A stretch of DNA of 64,000 bases from Caballeronia fortuita (GCF_001544835.2 NZ_FCNX02000006.1:1-64000), one strand, 5' to 3'. Shown: positions 9,632 through 19,128, counted from the stretch's first letter. Program-made: numbers and translations. The notes: generated from the letters alone by a model not told the origin.

Positions 9632-10243
9632 TTACATCGGCGGCGCGACACCGTCCTTTTCCACGACGATGCGCTGCGCCGCGAAGTCCGAACCCGCCGG
9701 GCTCGCGACGATGAACACCTTCTTGCCGGGCTTCAGATCATCATGCGTCGCGGGCGCGAAGGTCACGACAGGCACGTTTTCCGGCACCGTGACCGCATTC
9801 GAGCCGCCCTTGTAGGAGAGCTTCAGATCGCGTCCGCTCGTGCCTTGCACGACCTGATCGACGTTCGCATTGGTCATCGAACTCTTCGGGCCGAGGTCCC
9901 AGTCATAGTGGCCTTCGCCAGTGCCGCGCGCGGCTTCCGGGAACACGAGCACTTCGGTCGCGGTGAGCTTGCCGTCCGTGCCGGTGGTTGCCGCCGTGCC
10001 GACGAACGAGCCCGGCTTGATGTCCTGCAGCTTGATGTTCTTCAGCGCGGTGACGGGCGTGTCCGCCTTGACCGCGACCTTCACGGTATCGCCGCTGCGC
10101 CGGTGAACGGTGAGCGTATCGCCCGACAGCGACACGATATCGCCGCGAATGCGAGCGGGCTTAGCGGCAGGCGTCTGGGCAAAAGCCGTGGATGCGAGTG
10201 CGAGCGTCACGATGCTGACGCCGAGTTTGATTCGAATCGACAT
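9632..10243 (-). CDS. exported DUF5666-like beta-rich protein
   Basis: 203 residues from the ATG at 10243, which has AAGGAGA 5 bases upstream; an earlier in-frame start at 10270 lacks one. It has a Sec signal peptide (SIRIKLGVSIVTLALAS, cleavage near AFA). The mature part has two short beta-rich units: IRGDIVSLSGDTLTVHRRSG with TPVTAL, and a second containing VPENVPVVTF. The pattern GxIxxxxGxxLxV fits the OB-like DUF5666 family, which has no known enzymatic role. It is the third gene after the cytochrome b and molybdoenzyme genes, with a gap of 31 bases, so it is probably a periplasmic accessory of that operon. Confidence 0.6.
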   Translation of the reverse strand: MSIRIKLGVSIVTLALASTAFAQTPAAKPARIRGDIVSLSGDTLTVHRRSGDTVKVAVKADTPVTALKNIKLQDIKPGSFVGTAATTGTDGKLTATEVLVFPEAARGTGEGHYDWDLGPKSSMTNANVDQVVQGTSGRDLKLSYKGGSNAVTVPENVPVVTFAPATHDDLKPGKKVFIVASPAGSDFAAQRIVVEKDGVAPPM

Positions 10244-10274
10244 GCAATCTCCTTCTGTTGATGAAACCAAGGCT

Positions 10275-11048
10275 TCAGGAACCGCCGAACCAGTTGTAGC
10301 CCTGGTTCTCCCAATAGCCGCCGGGATAATCGTTCGTCACGGTGATCGCGACGATGTGCTTCGGATTCTTGTAGCCGAGTTTGGTCGGCATGCGCAGCTT
10401 CATCGGAAAGCCGTATTTGGCAGGCAGAATCTGGCCGTCGTAAGTGAGCGTGAGCAGCGTCTGCGCGTGCAGCGCGGTCGGCATGTCGATGCTCGTCGAG
10501 TAGTTGTCCGCGCAATGGAAGGCGACGTATTTCGCGCTCGTATCGGCGCCGGCGCGCGCAAGCACTTGCGCGAAGCGCACGCCGCCCCATTTGCCGATCG
10601 CGCTCCAGCCTTCGATGCAGATATGCCGCGTCACCTGACTTTCCTGCGGCATCGCGTGCAGTTCGTCGAGCGTCCACACGCGCTTGCCTTTGACGAGGCC
10701 GCCGATCTCCAGCTTGTAGGTCGACGCATCGACTTCGGGCACTTCGTCGATGTCGTAGAACGCATTGAACGGAAACGGCCGCGTGATCATCGACTCGGGA
10801 TAGGTCGGCGCGAGCTTGTCCGGATCGAAGAGCATGGCCTGCACGTCGTCGTTGAAGGACGAGATGCGGCGCAGCATCGCGTTGACGGATCTGTCGTCGG
10901 TGATGTTGCAGCCCGAGAGCATCGCGAGTCCGCCGAGCGACAGGATGCGCTTGCCGAACAAGCGGCGCGCGGGCGCCTTCAGTTCCTTCGCCGCGTCCTT
11001 GATGATGAGTTCGGCATCCGGTCTTGGTTTGAATAGCTTGAGCGACAT
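10275..11048 (-). CDS. periplasmic molybdopterin-dependent oxidoreductase (MsrP/YedY-like)
   Basis: 257 residues of the sulfite oxidase/YedY superfamily (oxidoreductase molybdopterin-binding domain, about 90-250). The molybdenum-ligand cysteine candidate is in TRHICIEGW, followed by WGGVRF, and YGFPMKLRMPTKLGYK is the usual C-terminal core. Near the N-terminus the stretch KRILSLGGLAMLSGC looks like a membrane anchor or lipobox rather than a classical twin-arginine signal. The neighbour is a cytochrome b, a plausible electron donor, and a metal-type two-component system is divergent. This recalls E. coli msrPQ-hprRS, where the enzyme repairs oxidised methionines. The substrate here is inferred, and the b-type partner differs from MsrQ. 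Confidence 0.78.
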   Translation of the reverse strand: MSLKLFKPRPDAELIIKDAAKELKAPARRLFGKRILSLGGLAMLSGCNITDDRSVNAMLRRISSFNDDVQAMLFDPDKLAPTYPESMITRPFPFNAFYDIDEVPEVDASTYKLEIGGLVKGKRVWTLDELHAMPQESQVTRHICIEGWSAIGKWGGVRFAQVLARAGADTSAKYVAFHCADNYSTSIDMPTALHAQTLLTLTYDGQILPAKYGFPMKLRMPTKLGYKNPKHIVAITVTNDYPGGYWENQGYNWFGGS

Positions 11049-11051
11049 GGT

Positions 11052-11636
11052 TTAACGGCCTCGAATCATCAGCACTAGCGAGCGCGGCACGAGCGCGACC
11101 ATCGCGACATGCACCACGAAGAACGCGACCAGAAAGCTCATGCCGAAGAAGTGCACGACGCGCGCGTTGTCATAACCGCCCATCAGCGCGCGGAACATCG
11201 GAAACTGCACGGACTTCCACACGGCGAGTCCCGACACGATGACGATCACGATGTCCACGATCACCGCGAGATACGCGAACTTCTGCACGGCGTTGTAGTG
11301 CGTAAGATCGTCGTGGCCCAGCTTGCCGCGCAATGCGGCGAACGCGTCGGTGAAGATGCTCTTGATGGAGAGCGGAAACATGCGGCGGCGCAGGCGGCCC
11401 GTCACGATATTCATTGCGACATAGGCGATGAAGTTCACGACGAGCAGCCACATCGCCGCGAAATGCCACTGCAACGCGCCGCCGAGCCAGCCGCCGAGCG
11501 TGATCGCGGACGGGAACGTCAGTGGTTTGAAGATCGGCGATGCGTTGTAGATCTGCCAGCCGCTCGTCACCATGATCAACACGGCGAGCGCGTTGAGCCA
11601 GTGCGTGATGCGCAGCCATAACGGTTGTACTTGCAC
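11052..11636 (-). CDS. di-haem cytochrome b561-type membrane subunit
   Basis: 194 residues with about four membrane helices (near 15-30, 48-75, 115-140 and 160-185). Candidate haem-ligand histidines are in ITHWLNA near the N-terminus, LQWHFAAMW, VHFFGMS and FFVVHVAM, as in the Ni/Fe-hydrogenase/formate dehydrogenase b-type cytochrome family. It probably passes quinol electrons to the molybdoenzyme encoded 3 bases downstream. The start is GTG at 11636 with GAGG 6 bases upstream. It is not MsrQ, which belongs to the ferric-reductase-like family, so the functional parallel to MsrPQ is analogous rather than homologous. Confidence 0.8.
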   Translation of the reverse strand: MQVQPLWLRITHWLNALAVLIMVTSGWQIYNASPIFKPLTFPSAITLGGWLGGALQWHFAAMWLLVVNFIAYVAMNIVTGRLRRRMFPLSIKSIFTDAFAALRGKLGHDDLTHYNAVQKFAYLAVIVDIVIVIVSGLAVWKSVQFPMFRALMGGYDNARVVHFFGMSFLVAFFVVHVAMVALVPRSLVLMIRGR

Positions 11637-11790
11637 GTCGAGCCTCGCGTTTAGTGGACGTTTCGCTGCGCATGGTAGCGACGCGCCACTGATCGATCAA
11701 TGACCTCTCGATGACTTTTTTGTCATCTTCGACAAGACGCGCGCGCGCTCTGGCTAGAATGTCGTCAATCCATTCAATGCAGCGCCGCGC
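11637..11790. promoter_or_regulatory. divergent promoter with a CusR/IrlR-like box at 11710-11727
   Basis: The region between the cytochrome b gene (minus) and the response regulator (plus) contains a perfect inverted repeat, GATGAC - six T - GATGAC complement. Its core ATGAC-N6-GTCAT has the half sites and spacing known for the CusR/HprR class of metal-responsive regulators. It is 64 bases upstream of the regulator start and 74 bases from the cytochrome start, positioned to act on both transcripts. Confidence 0.7.
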
Positions 11791-12462
11791 ATGACTATTC
11801 TCGTGATCGAAGACGACCGCAAGACCGGGGACTACCTGAAAAAAGGGCTCATCGAGTCCGGTTATCAGGTCGAACTCGTGCGCAACGGCACGGACGGCCT
11901 GCATCAGGCGCTCGCGAATCCGTACGAGCTGATCGTGCTCGACGTCATGCTGCCCGGCATCGACGGCTGGCAGGTGATGTCGGCGCTGCGCGCGAAACGT
12001 GACCTGCCTGTCATTTTTCTCACCGCGCGCGATCACGTGACCGATCGCATCCACGGACTCGAACTCGGCGCGGACGATTACCTCGTCAAGCCGTTCTCCT
12101 TCACGGAACTGGTGCTGCGCATCCGCACGCTGCTCAGGCGCGGGGTGATGCGCGAATCGGATACCTTCCAGATTGCCGATCTTCACGTGGATGTCCTGCG
12201 CCGCAAGGTGACGCGCAAGGGCATCGACATCGTGCTCACCAACAAGGAGTTCGCGCTGCTGCATCTCTTCTGCAAGCATCAGGGCGAAGCGTTGTCGCGC
12301 ACGCTGATCGCATCGGAAGTGTGGGACATGAACTTCGACAGCGACACCAATGTCGTCGATGTCGCGGTGAAGCGTCTGCGCGCGAAGGTCGATAACCCGT
12401 TCGAGCTGAAGCTCATTCATACGGTGCGCAGCATCGGCTATTCGTTCGGGGAGAATCCTTGA
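11791..12462 (+). CDS. OmpR-family response regulator, heavy-metal type (IrlR/CusR/HprR-like)
   Basis: 223 residues. The receiver domain (1-120) has the acidic pair in IEDD, the phospho-acceptor Asp in VLDVMLPG and the lysine in YLVKPFSF. The C-terminal winged helix (130-223) ends with [11 protein letters not shown] and [11 protein letters not shown], which is typical of the CusR/IrlR/CzcR subfamily. It overlaps the sensor kinase gene by four bases (ATGA-type coupling). The signal may be copper, another metal or oxidative stress as for HprR. The divergent molybdoenzyme operon is the likely target, because a matching palindrome lies between them. Confidence 0.9.
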   Translation: MTILVIEDDRKTGDYLKKGLIESGYQVELVRNGTDGLHQALANPYELIVLDVMLPGIDGWQVMSALRAKRDLPVIFLTARDHVTDRIHGLELGADDYLVKPFSFTELVLRIRTLLRRGVMRESDTFQIADLHVDVLRRKVTRKGIDIVLTNKEFALLHLFCKHQGEALSRTLIASEVWDMNFDSDTNVVDVAVKRLRAKVDNPFELKLIHTVRSIGYSFGENP

Positions 12463-13877
12463 AGCGCGCTTCACGTTCGTTGGCGGTACGTATCGCGCTC
12501 TCGTTTGCGGTGGTCGTGTGCATCGTCGTCGGCATGATCGGCGCGTCGCTCTATCATGCGACCAATCGCGCGCTGTCCACGCGCGCGGATTATCAGTTGA
12601 TCGGACGTGTCGAGCATTTCCGCTCGCTGCTGCACGATCTCTATACGATCAAGGAAATCGAAGCACGTCCGAAACTTTTCGAAACGATGCTCGGCGACCG
12701 CCAGGACGTGATCCTCTTCCGGCGCGCGGGCTCAGCGCCCTTCATCTACGTCAACCCGGAAAAGATGCCGCTGCCGCCGCTCGATATCGTGCCGGTGACG
12801 CAGCCCATCGGACTCGACGATCTCTATGAAGGTTCGCGCTCGGACGGCGTGCGCATGCGCTGGGTCGGCGCGCAGGCGCGCATCGGCGAGAACGGCGAAG
12901 TCGTGGAGATCATCGCGGCGCACGTGATGACGCAGGAATCGATTGTGTTGTCGGCGTATCTGAAGCGCGTGTGGATCAACGTGATCGGCGCGGTGCTCGT
13001 CACGCTGCTGCTCGCATACTGGGTCACGAGCCGCGGCCTCATGCCGCTCAGACTCATGGCCGACAAGGCCGCCGAAATCACGCCGAATCGCCTGTCCGCG
13101 CGGCTCGATGTCGCGCATGCGCCCGCCGAACTGCAAAGCCTCGCGGCATCGTTCAATGCAATGCTCGACCGCCTCGAACACGGCTACGAACGCCTGCTGC
13201 AATTCTCCGCCGATCTCGCGCACGAACTGCGCACGCCCATCGGCGTGCTGATCGGCGAAACGCAGGTCACGCTCGCGCACGAGCGCAGCGTCGCGGAATA
13301 TCGCAGCGTGCTCGAATCGAATCTGGAAGAACTGGAGCGGCTCGCGCGCATCGCGCAGAACATTTTGTTTCTCGCGCAGGCGGATCACGAACGGCAACGC
13401 ATCGAGCGGGAACGGCTCGATATCCGCGACGAGCTCGAAACCATCGGCGCGTATTTCGAAGGCATCGCCGAAGAACGCCGCATCACGTTCGATATCGACG
13501 CGCAGGGCGACATGCTCGCGAACGCAATCATGTGCCGAAGGGCGATCGGCAATGTCGTCGTGAACGCGGTGCGTTACGCGACGGCCGGCACGGTGGTGCG
13601 TCTGCGCGGCGATGCCGACGAGCACGGTGCGAGCATCGTCGTGGGCAATCGCGGCGTGCGCATCGAAGAAGAGGAGCTCGCGAAGCTGTTCGACCGCTTC
13701 TATCGCGGCGATGCGGCGCGCAGCGAGTTCACCGAGTCGAGCGGGCTCGGCTTGTCGATCGTTCGCGCGATCATGCGCTTGCACGGCGGCAGCGCATCGG
13801 CCGCATGCACGCACGACGGATGGATCGAGTTCACGCTGCACTTTCCGCATGCGGCGAACTGCACAGCCACGCCCTGA
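12459..13877 (+). CDS. heavy-metal-type sensor histidine kinase (IrlS/CusS/HprS-like)
   Basis: 472 residues. It has two membrane helices (about 10-32 and 165-187) flanking a periplasmic domain of about 130 residues. Then come a HAMP domain (about 190-240), a DHp domain with the phospho-acceptor in [10 protein letters not shown] and the catalytic domain with N box ([10 protein letters not shown]) and G box (GLGLSIV). The layout matches heavy-metal sensor kinases of the CusS group. It starts inside the last codons of the regulator gene. I did not find a run of His/Met/Cys in the sensor region that would point to copper or silver. The start TTG/GTG-type codon at 12459 is set by the overlap. Confidence 0.88.
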   Translation: MKRASRSLAVRIALSFAVVVCIVVGMIGASLYHATNRALSTRADYQLIGRVEHFRSLLHDLYTIKEIEARPKLFETMLGDRQDVILFRRAGSAPFIYVNPEKMPLPPLDIVPVTQPIGLDDLYEGSRSDGVRMRWVGAQARIGENGEVVEIIAAHVMTQESIVLSAYLKRVWINVIGAVLVTLLLAYWVTSRGLMPLRLMADKAAEITPNRLSARLDVAHAPAELQSLAASFNAMLDRLEHGYERLLQFSADLAHELRTPIGVLIGETQVTLAHERSVAEYRSVLESNLEELERLARIAQNILFLAQADHERQRIERERLDIRDELETIGAYFEGIAEERRITFDIDAQGDMLANAIMCRRAIGNVVVNAVRYATAGTVVRLRGDADEHGASIVVGNRGVRIEEEELAKLFDRFYRGDAARSEFTESSGLGLSIVRAIMRLHGGSASAACTHDGWIEFTLHFPHAANCTATP

Positions 13878-14123
13878 GTTCCGGCCGAAGCAGATGGTCG
13901 ACACGCGATGCCCTTCGCCCGTATGAACGACGAGCAAGCCCGCACGCGCGTGCGCGGTTCGATTGCCGGATGGACGAGCGACACGTCGTTGCGAGCGGCT
14001 CGCCGACTGGAAATACGATGAATTGAACTCAAGAATGAACGCTCAGATCGCCAACAGTGGCGCGCCTTTGCGCATTATTTTACAATGGGGCGGAATGTCG
14101 CGCGAGTTAAAGGACTATCGAAA
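13878..14123. other. gene-free stretch after the sensor kinase
   Basis: About 250 bases between the kinase stop and the terminator of the convergent flavoprotein gene. Short open frames occur but none has a ribosome-binding site, family signature or typical codon use. No RNA gene or repeat was recognised. Confidence 0.5.
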
Positions 14124-14149
14124 AAACGGCCACTTCGGAGTGGCCGTTT
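14124..14149 (-). terminator. rho-independent terminator of the flavoprotein operon
   Basis: Perfect 11-bp stem AAACGGCCACT / AGTGGCCGTTT with a TCGG loop. On the minus strand it ends in a run of six T. It lies 32 bases after the stop of the thioredoxin-reductase-like gene. Confidence 0.9.
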
Positions 14150-14180
14150 CATCGTTCGCCGCACCGGCTGTACTAGCGCG

Positions 14181-15983
14181 CTAGCGCACCGGAACGGCCA
14201 ACGCCTCGCGTTTGGCGAGCAGGCCGTGAATCTGCGAGACGACCGCCGCGCCTTCGCCGACCGCCGCCGCGACACGCTTCGTGGAAGTCGACCGCACATC
14301 TCCGATGGCGAACACGCCCGGCACGCTCGTCTCCAGCGCCATGACGCCTTCCGTGCGGCCTTCGTGCGCCTCGGGGCCGGTCAGCACGAAGCCCTTGCCA
14401 TCGACGTTCACATTGCAGTTGCGCAGCCAGTCGGTGTTCGGATCAGCGCCGGTGAAGAGAAAAAGATGCCGCGATTCGATCGTGAGCGGACCATCGGGCG
14501 TCTTGCAGTTGACCGCCGTGAGCGCGCGGCCATCGCCTTCCAGCGATGCGATCTGCGTGTGGGTGCGAACCGTGACGTTCGGCAACGAGCCGATGCGCTC
14601 GACGAGATAATGCGACATGCTCGCCGACAGTCCCGCGCCGCGAATCAGCAAATGGACATGCTTCGCGTGCGTCGCGAGATAGACGACGGCCTGTCCCGCC
14701 GAATTGCCGCCGCCGACCAGCACGACTTCCGAGTTCTTGCACAGCTTCGCCTCGACCGGCGACGCCCAGTAATACGTGCCGTGCCCTTCGTAGCGCTCCA
14801 GTCCCGCGATGTCCGGCCGCCGATACGCCGCGCCCGATGCGATCACGACCGTCTGCGTCGTCACGCGCGCGCCGTTCTGCAACTCGATCTGGATCGGATT
14901 GCAATCGCAATGCAACGCCTTGATCTTGGTCGGAATCGCAATATGCGCGCCGAATTTCTGCGCCTGCACGAACGCGCGCCCGGCGAGCGCCTGGCCGGAG
15001 ATGCCGGTTGGAAAGCCGAGATAGTTTTCGATACGCGAACTCGCGCCCGCCTGACCGCCCGGCGCGCGGCAATCGAACACCGCCACGGACAAGCCTTCGG
15101 ACGCCGCGTACACCGCCGTCGCGAGCCCGGCGGGGCCCGCGCCGACGATTGCGACATCGTAGACATGCGCCGGATCGAACTCGGGCAGCCAGCCGAGCTG
15201 CGTCGCGACCTGATTTTCGTCGGGCGCGCGCAGCACGGTGCCGTCGGGGCAGATGACGAGCGGAAAATCGGATGTCGACGCCGATATGCGTTCGAGCAGC
15301 GCGATGGCATCGGGATCGGTGCAGGCGTCGATGACCGTGTGCGGATATCCGTTGCGGCGCAAAAAGCCTTGCAGCGAGACGAGACGGCCATCGTCCGACT
15401 GGCCGAGCAGCACCGGCCCGCTGCCTTTTTCGATCAACCCGACGCGCCGCAGGATCAGCGCGCGCATGATGCGCTCGCCCAGTTCCGCTTCCGCGACGAG
15501 CAGCGCGCGCAGACGCTCCGGCGGAATCACGATGCCGTCGACATCTTCGGCGGCGACGCCATCGACGAGACACGGCTTGCCTGAAAGCTGCGCGACTTCG
15601 GCCAGGAAATGTCCCGGCCCGTGCTCGACGACGAGATGCTCCTGCCCGAGCGCGTTGCGCCGCGTCACGCGCACGAGCCCTTTCAGCACGATCACCATGC
15701 CGCGCCCGGTTTCGCCCATGCGGAACAGCCATTCGCCCTGGCGCCAGTGCGCGGCGGTGCCGAAGCGGCTCATGCGCTCGACCTCGTTGCCGGTCAGACG
15801 CGGAAACATCTGATGCGCGCGCGTTTCGAGCGGCGAGAACGGCGCGTTGTCGTCGCTCGTCGCGGGTGCGGCGGCGGATGTCGGCACCACGTTCGGATCG
15901 GGATTCTCGAGCGGCGCGCGCGCGCTCCATGCGACGACATTCGGCATGTCCTGAGCGGACTCGTTGAACGGCGTTGAACTCAT
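14181..15983 (-). CDS. cNMP-binding domain / thioredoxin-reductase-like flavoprotein fusion lacking CxxC
   Basis: 600 residues. After about 55 variable residues comes a cyclic-nucleotide-binding fold (about 60-180; GEWLFRMGETGRGMVIVLKG, then EHGPGHFLAEVAQLSG). A linker domain with a thioredoxin-like feel (about 190-260) follows, then a class II thioredoxin reductase-like FAD/NADPH core (about 270-590; GAGPAGLATAVYAASEG, VLVGGGNSAGQAV, ATP-like FAIGDVRS near the end). The redox CxxC that should follow the NADPH domain's entry is replaced: the region reads YYWASPVEAKLC. It is therefore unlikely to reduce thioredoxin directly and may be a regulated flavin disulfide/quinone reductase. Its start overlaps the stop of the upstream DedA-rhodanese gene by four bases. 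Confidence 0.82.
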   Translation of the reverse strand: MSSTPFNESAQDMPNVVAWSARAPLENPDPNVVPTSAAAPATSDDNAPFSPLETRAHQMFPRLTGNEVERMSRFGTAAHWRQGEWLFRMGETGRGMVIVLKGLVRVTRRNALGQEHLVVEHGPGHFLAEVAQLSGKPCLVDGVAAEDVDGIVIPPERLRALLVAEAELGERIMRALILRRVGLIEKGSGPVLLGQSDDGRLVSLQGFLRRNGYPHTVIDACTDPDAIALLERISASTSDFPLVICPDGTVLRAPDENQVATQLGWLPEFDPAHVYDVAIVGAGPAGLATAVYAASEGLSVAVFDCRAPGGQAGASSRIENYLGFPTGISGQALAGRAFVQAQKFGAHIAIPTKIKALHCDCNPIQIELQNGARVTTQTVVIASGAAYRRPDIAGLERYEGHGTYYWASPVEAKLCKNSEVVLVGGGNSAGQAVVYLATHAKHVHLLIRGAGLSASMSHYLVERIGSLPNVTVRTHTQIASLEGDGRALTAVNCKTPDGPLTIESRHLFLFTGADPNTDWLRNCNVNVDGKGFVLTGPEAHEGRTEGVMALETSVPGVFAIGDVRSTSTKRVAAAVGEGAAVVSQIHGLLAKREALAVPVR

Positions 15984-17104
15984 GCGCGATCTCCGTGTGG
16001 AAAGCCAGCTTCATGCAGGGATGCAGGACCGGCGGACGATGCCGGCGCAGGCGACGCCGACGCCGACGCCGATGCCGCCTTGACGGGCCACGGGCACATC
16101 GCCGCCATTTCCGCGACTTCCTCGGGCGTGGTCGCGGCGAGTTCGCCGAACTCCGTCAGCGTCGCGACCTGAAAACCGGCGAGCCGCCAGGCGTCGAGCC
16201 CGCCGGTGAGCGGCACGACGTCGCGAAAGCCCGCGTTGCGCATGGTTTTCGCCATCCACGCCGCCGACACCTCGTTCGGGCACGAGCAATAGATGACGAC
16301 CTTGCGCGACTTGTCGTAGCTCTCGATGATCCTCGCGAGATCGCGTTCGTCGGCGAATAGCGAGCCGGGAATCGCGGCCGGATCGAGCATGCGCTTTTCG
16401 GGCGAGCGGATGTCGAAGATTACGGGAAGCGGCTCGTCGTTCATGAGCGCGTACAACTCGTCCACGCTGATGCGCGCCTTCTCCAGCGTCGCCATGAGCG
16501 CGCGGCGGCGCCACCAGCGGTACGAGACGTAGATCGCGAGCAGCACCGCGATGACCACGACCGCCTGCCGCCCGAGCTGCGAGATCATCGCGAAGACCAT
16601 TTCGAGCTGCGCCGCGAAGATGACGCCGACCGTCAGCCCGACCGCGCCCCACAATGCGATGCCCGCGCCATCGTGCGCCACGAAGCTGCGCAGCTTCACG
16701 CCCATCGCGCCCGCGAGCGGCACCGAGACGAGCGAGAGCCCCGGAATGAATTTCGCGACGAGCAGGATGCGCACGCCCCAGCGTCCGAAAAAGCGCTCGG
16801 TCTTCTTCACGCAGGTATCGCGTGAAAGCGAGAGCTTGCAGATGGTCTTGAGCGTCTTGTCGCCGTACTTGCGCCCGCCTTGAAACCAGACGAGATCGCC
16901 GAGCACGCCGCCCGCCACCGCGACGCACAGCACGCCGACGAGCGGCGGCCAGAACGCGGCGCCGTTGACCGCCATGAGCGCGATGGACGCGCCGACGACG
17001 ATCATCGTCGGCATTGCGGGCACGGGCAGCCCGAGCGCCGAGCCCATTACGTTGACGAAAACGATCGCCGGGCCGAATCGATCGACTAGCTGATGCAACA
17101 ACAT
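15980..17104 (-). CDS. DedA-family membrane protein fused to a rhodanese domain
   Basis: 374 residues. The N-terminal 210 residues are DedA/SNARE-associated (several membrane helices; GDLVWFQGGRKYG, then FGRWGVRILLVAKFIPGLS, the conserved Arg/Pro-rich DedA segment). Residues about 225-330 form a rhodanese domain (PVIFDIRSPEKR) with the active-site cysteine in YCSCPNEVSA, and TGGLDAW near its end. DedA proteins are linked to lipid carrier flipping and membrane homeostasis. The fusion would place a sulfurtransferase or redox thiol on the inner membrane. A low-complexity Ala/Ser/Pro tail follows. It is translationally coupled to the flavoprotein gene, so the two probably act together. GGGAG precedes the ATG at 17104. 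Confidence 0.85.
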   Translation of the reverse strand: MLLHQLVDRFGPAIVFVNVMGSALGLPVPAMPTMIVVGASIALMAVNGAAFWPPLVGVLCVAVAGGVLGDLVWFQGGRKYGDKTLKTICKLSLSRDTCVKKTERFFGRWGVRILLVAKFIPGLSLVSVPLAGAMGVKLRSFVAHDGAGIALWGAVGLTVGVIFAAQLEMVFAMISQLGRQAVVVIAVLLAIYVSYRWWRRRALMATLEKARISVDELYALMNDEPLPVIFDIRSPEKRMLDPAAIPGSLFADERDLARIIESYDKSRKVVIYCSCPNEVSAAWMAKTMRNAGFRDVVPLTGGLDAWRLAGFQVATLTEFGELAATTPEEVAEMAAMCPWPVKAASASASASPAPASSAGPASLHEAGFPHGDRA

Positions 17105-17363
17105 GGGAAACTCCCGCGCGGGAAGGAAGAGTCACGCGACGGAACGCGCGCCGTGGAACCGGCGCTGCGCGGGCGCACAAGCACGAATGCGAGAGAGATA
17201 CGAGCTTGCGGCCGCTCGTGGTTCAACGCGGTGCACGCGGCGCCGGGCCGACGTTCGTCACATTTAAGAGATAAGTGTAGCCCGGAAATGCGAACGTAAG
17301 CATGACATGCGCGCGCGAGACGGGCATCGCGCGCGCGACGCCCATTTCGTGGGAGGAAGCGGA
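17105..17363. other. intergenic region upstream of the DedA-flavoprotein operon
   Basis: About 260 bases between the DedA-rhodanese start and the denD stop, with both genes on the minus strand. It must hold the promoter of the DedA-flavoprotein pair and the end of the tetronate operon. No clear terminator hairpin or conserved operator was seen. Confidence 0.4.
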
Positions 17364-18323
17364 TTACTTTTCGTCGATGAAGGCGCGGATGACATCGGCG
17401 AAATTTCTGTCGCCGGTGAGGCCCAGTTGCTCCGCGCGCGCCGTGTTCCACGCGCCCGGCCAGCTATACACGATCTTCTCGATGCGCTCGTCGCGCTGCC
17501 AGTCGATGCGCTGCGCGACTTCGTCGCCGGCCACTTCGCGCAGCGCCGCCACCATCTCGTTCACGCTCACCGACAACCCCGGCAGATTGATCACCGGCCG
17601 AAGCCCGAGTTTTTCGCGCGCGATCTCGCAGCCCGCGATCAGCGCGTCGACCGCGCTTTTCGGCGACAGCAGCCATACGCGCGTTTCGCCGTCGACGGGA
17701 CATATCGAACGCTCGCCGTTCAGTGGCTCGCGGATGATGCCGCTCGCAAACGACGACGCCGCCGCGTTCGGCTTGCCCGGCCGCACGCTGATAGTCGGCA
17801 GGCGCAACACGCGGCCATCGACGAAACCGCGCCGCGCGTAGTCGGAGAGCAGCAATTCGGCGATCGCCTTTTGGGTTCCGTACGACGATTGCGGATTGAG
17901 TGCGGTGTCGTCCTGCACGACGTCGGGCAAATCGCCGCCATACACCGCGACCGAACTCGTGAACACGACGCGCGGCTTGTGGCCCGCCGCGCGGCACACT
18001 TCGAGCAGCGCGCGCGAGGCGTCGAGATTGATCTTCATGCCGAGATCGAAGTCGGCCTCGGCCTGGCCGCTCACGATCGCGGCGAGATGGAAGATGGCCT
18101 CCGTCTGCGTATCGATATGGCGTTGCAGCACGGCCGGATCGGAGATGTCGCCGGTTTCAGCGCGCACGCGTTCGTCGTTCAGCAGGCTATCGTCTTGCGG
18201 GCGCGCGACGTCGAGCAGCACGAGTTCGGTGATCGGCTTGCCGTTGAGTTCGTTACGTTCGAGCAGCCGTTTCGCAAGCCGCTGACCGATAAAACCCGCG
18301 CCGCCGGTGATCAGAATCTTCAT
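17364..18323 (-). CDS. denD: D-erythronate dehydrogenase, NAD-dependent epimerase/dehydratase family
   Basis: 319 residues of the extended SDR type. The NAD loop GGAGFIG is at the N-terminus, FHLAAIVSGQAEADFD follows, and the catalytic Ser...Tyr-x3-Lys set is seen as TSSVAVYGG and SYGTQKA. The sequence matches DenD, which oxidises D-erythronate to 2-oxo-tetronate. The substrate call relies on the adjacent otnI, otnC, otnK and ltnD genes, the established set for four-carbon acid sugars. It is the last gene of the operon and starts 16 bases after otnI. Confidence 0.88.
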   Translation of the reverse strand: MKILITGGAGFIGQRLAKRLLERNELNGKPITELVLLDVARPQDDSLLNDERVRAETGDISDPAVLQRHIDTQTEAIFHLAAIVSGQAEADFDLGMKINLDASRALLEVCRAAGHKPRVVFTSSVAVYGGDLPDVVQDDTALNPQSSYGTQKAIAELLLSDYARRGFVDGRVLRLPTISVRPGKPNAAASSFASGIIREPLNGERSICPVDGETRVWLLSPKSAVDALIAGCEIAREKLGLRPVINLPGLSVSVNEMVAALREVAGDEVAQRIDWQRDERIEKIVYSWPGAWNTARAEQLGLTGDRNFADVIRAFIDEK

Positions 18324-18339
18324 GGAGTCGCTTTCCTTT

Positions 18340-19128
18340 TCACAGATAAGGTTTGAGCCAGCCGAGACCCTCCGACGTGCCCGCCTTCGGCTTGTATTCG
18401 CAGCCGATGAAGCCCTCGTAGCCGAGCGAATCGATCAACTCGAAGAGATACGGATAGTTCAGCTCGCCAATGTCCGGTTCGTGGCGCTCCGGCACGCCCG
18501 CAATCTGGATATGACCGATGCCCGCGTTCGGGCGCTTCATGTCGCGTTTGAGCTTCATCGCGATATCGCCTTCGACGATCTGGCAGTGGTAGATGTCGAA
18601 TTGCACTTGCAGGTTTTTGGCGTTTATCTCGTCGCAGATCTGCTGGGCTTCGTCCTGGCGGTTCAGGAAGAAGCCAGGAATATCGCGGGTGTTGATCGGT
18701 TCTATCACGATCGTTATGCCCGCTTTTTGGGCTTCTTTTGCGGCGTATTCGAGGTTCTTCAGGTATATCGCTCGATGCTCGTCTCTGTTTTGATTTCGTG
18801 CGATGAGGCCGGCCATGACGTGCAGCTTCTTGTTGCCTAGCGTGGCGGCATATTCGAGTCCTTTCTCGACGCTCTGTCTGAATTCTTCCTCACGGCCTGG
18901 CAACGATGCGATGCCGCGCTCGCCCTTCGACCAATCGCCCGGCGGGGCGTTGAACAACGCCTGCGTCAGGCCATTGTCCGTCAAGCGCGTTTTGATCTCG
19001 CTCGCTTCGAAGTCGTAAGGGAACAGGAATTCCACCGCCTCGAAGCCATCCCTCGCCGCCGCGGCGAATCGGTCGAGGAATGCGTGCTCCGGGTACATCA
19101 TCGTCAGGTTTGCTGCGAATTTGGGCAT
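18340..19128 (-). CDS. otnI: 2-oxo-tetronate isomerase (hydroxypyruvate isomerase family)
   Basis: 262 residues from the ATG at 19128 (MPKFAANLT), which matches the usual family start and length. The frame stays open for another 78 codons upstream, but that part is encoded by the repeat element and is not protein-like. It is a TIM barrel with the conserved [21 protein letters not shown] and GCEYKPK segments, whose Glu/Asp/His residues bind the metal. In the tetronate pathway OtnI converts 2-oxo-tetronate to 3-oxo-tetronate before phosphorylation by OtnK. The 326-base gap to otnC, filled by a repeat, is unusual for this operon. Confidence 0.9.
   Translation of the reverse strand: MPKFAANLTMMYPEHAFLDRFAAAARDGFEAVEFLFPYDFEASEIKTRLTDNGLTQALFNAPPGDWSKGERGIASLPGREEEFRQSVEKGLEYAATLGNKKLHVMAGLIARNQNRDEHRAIYLKNLEYAAKEAQKAGITIVIEPINTRDIPGFFLNRQDEAQQICDEINAKNLQVQFDIYHCQIVEGDIAMKLKRDMKRPNAGIGHIQIAGVPERHEPDIGELNYPYLFELIDSLGYEGFIGCEYKPKAGTSEGLGWLKPYL

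Noticed and set aside
13963..14184. Small open frame between the sensor kinase and flavoprotein genes
   Set aside because: It runs through the terminator hairpin at 14124-14149 and has no ribosome-binding site.
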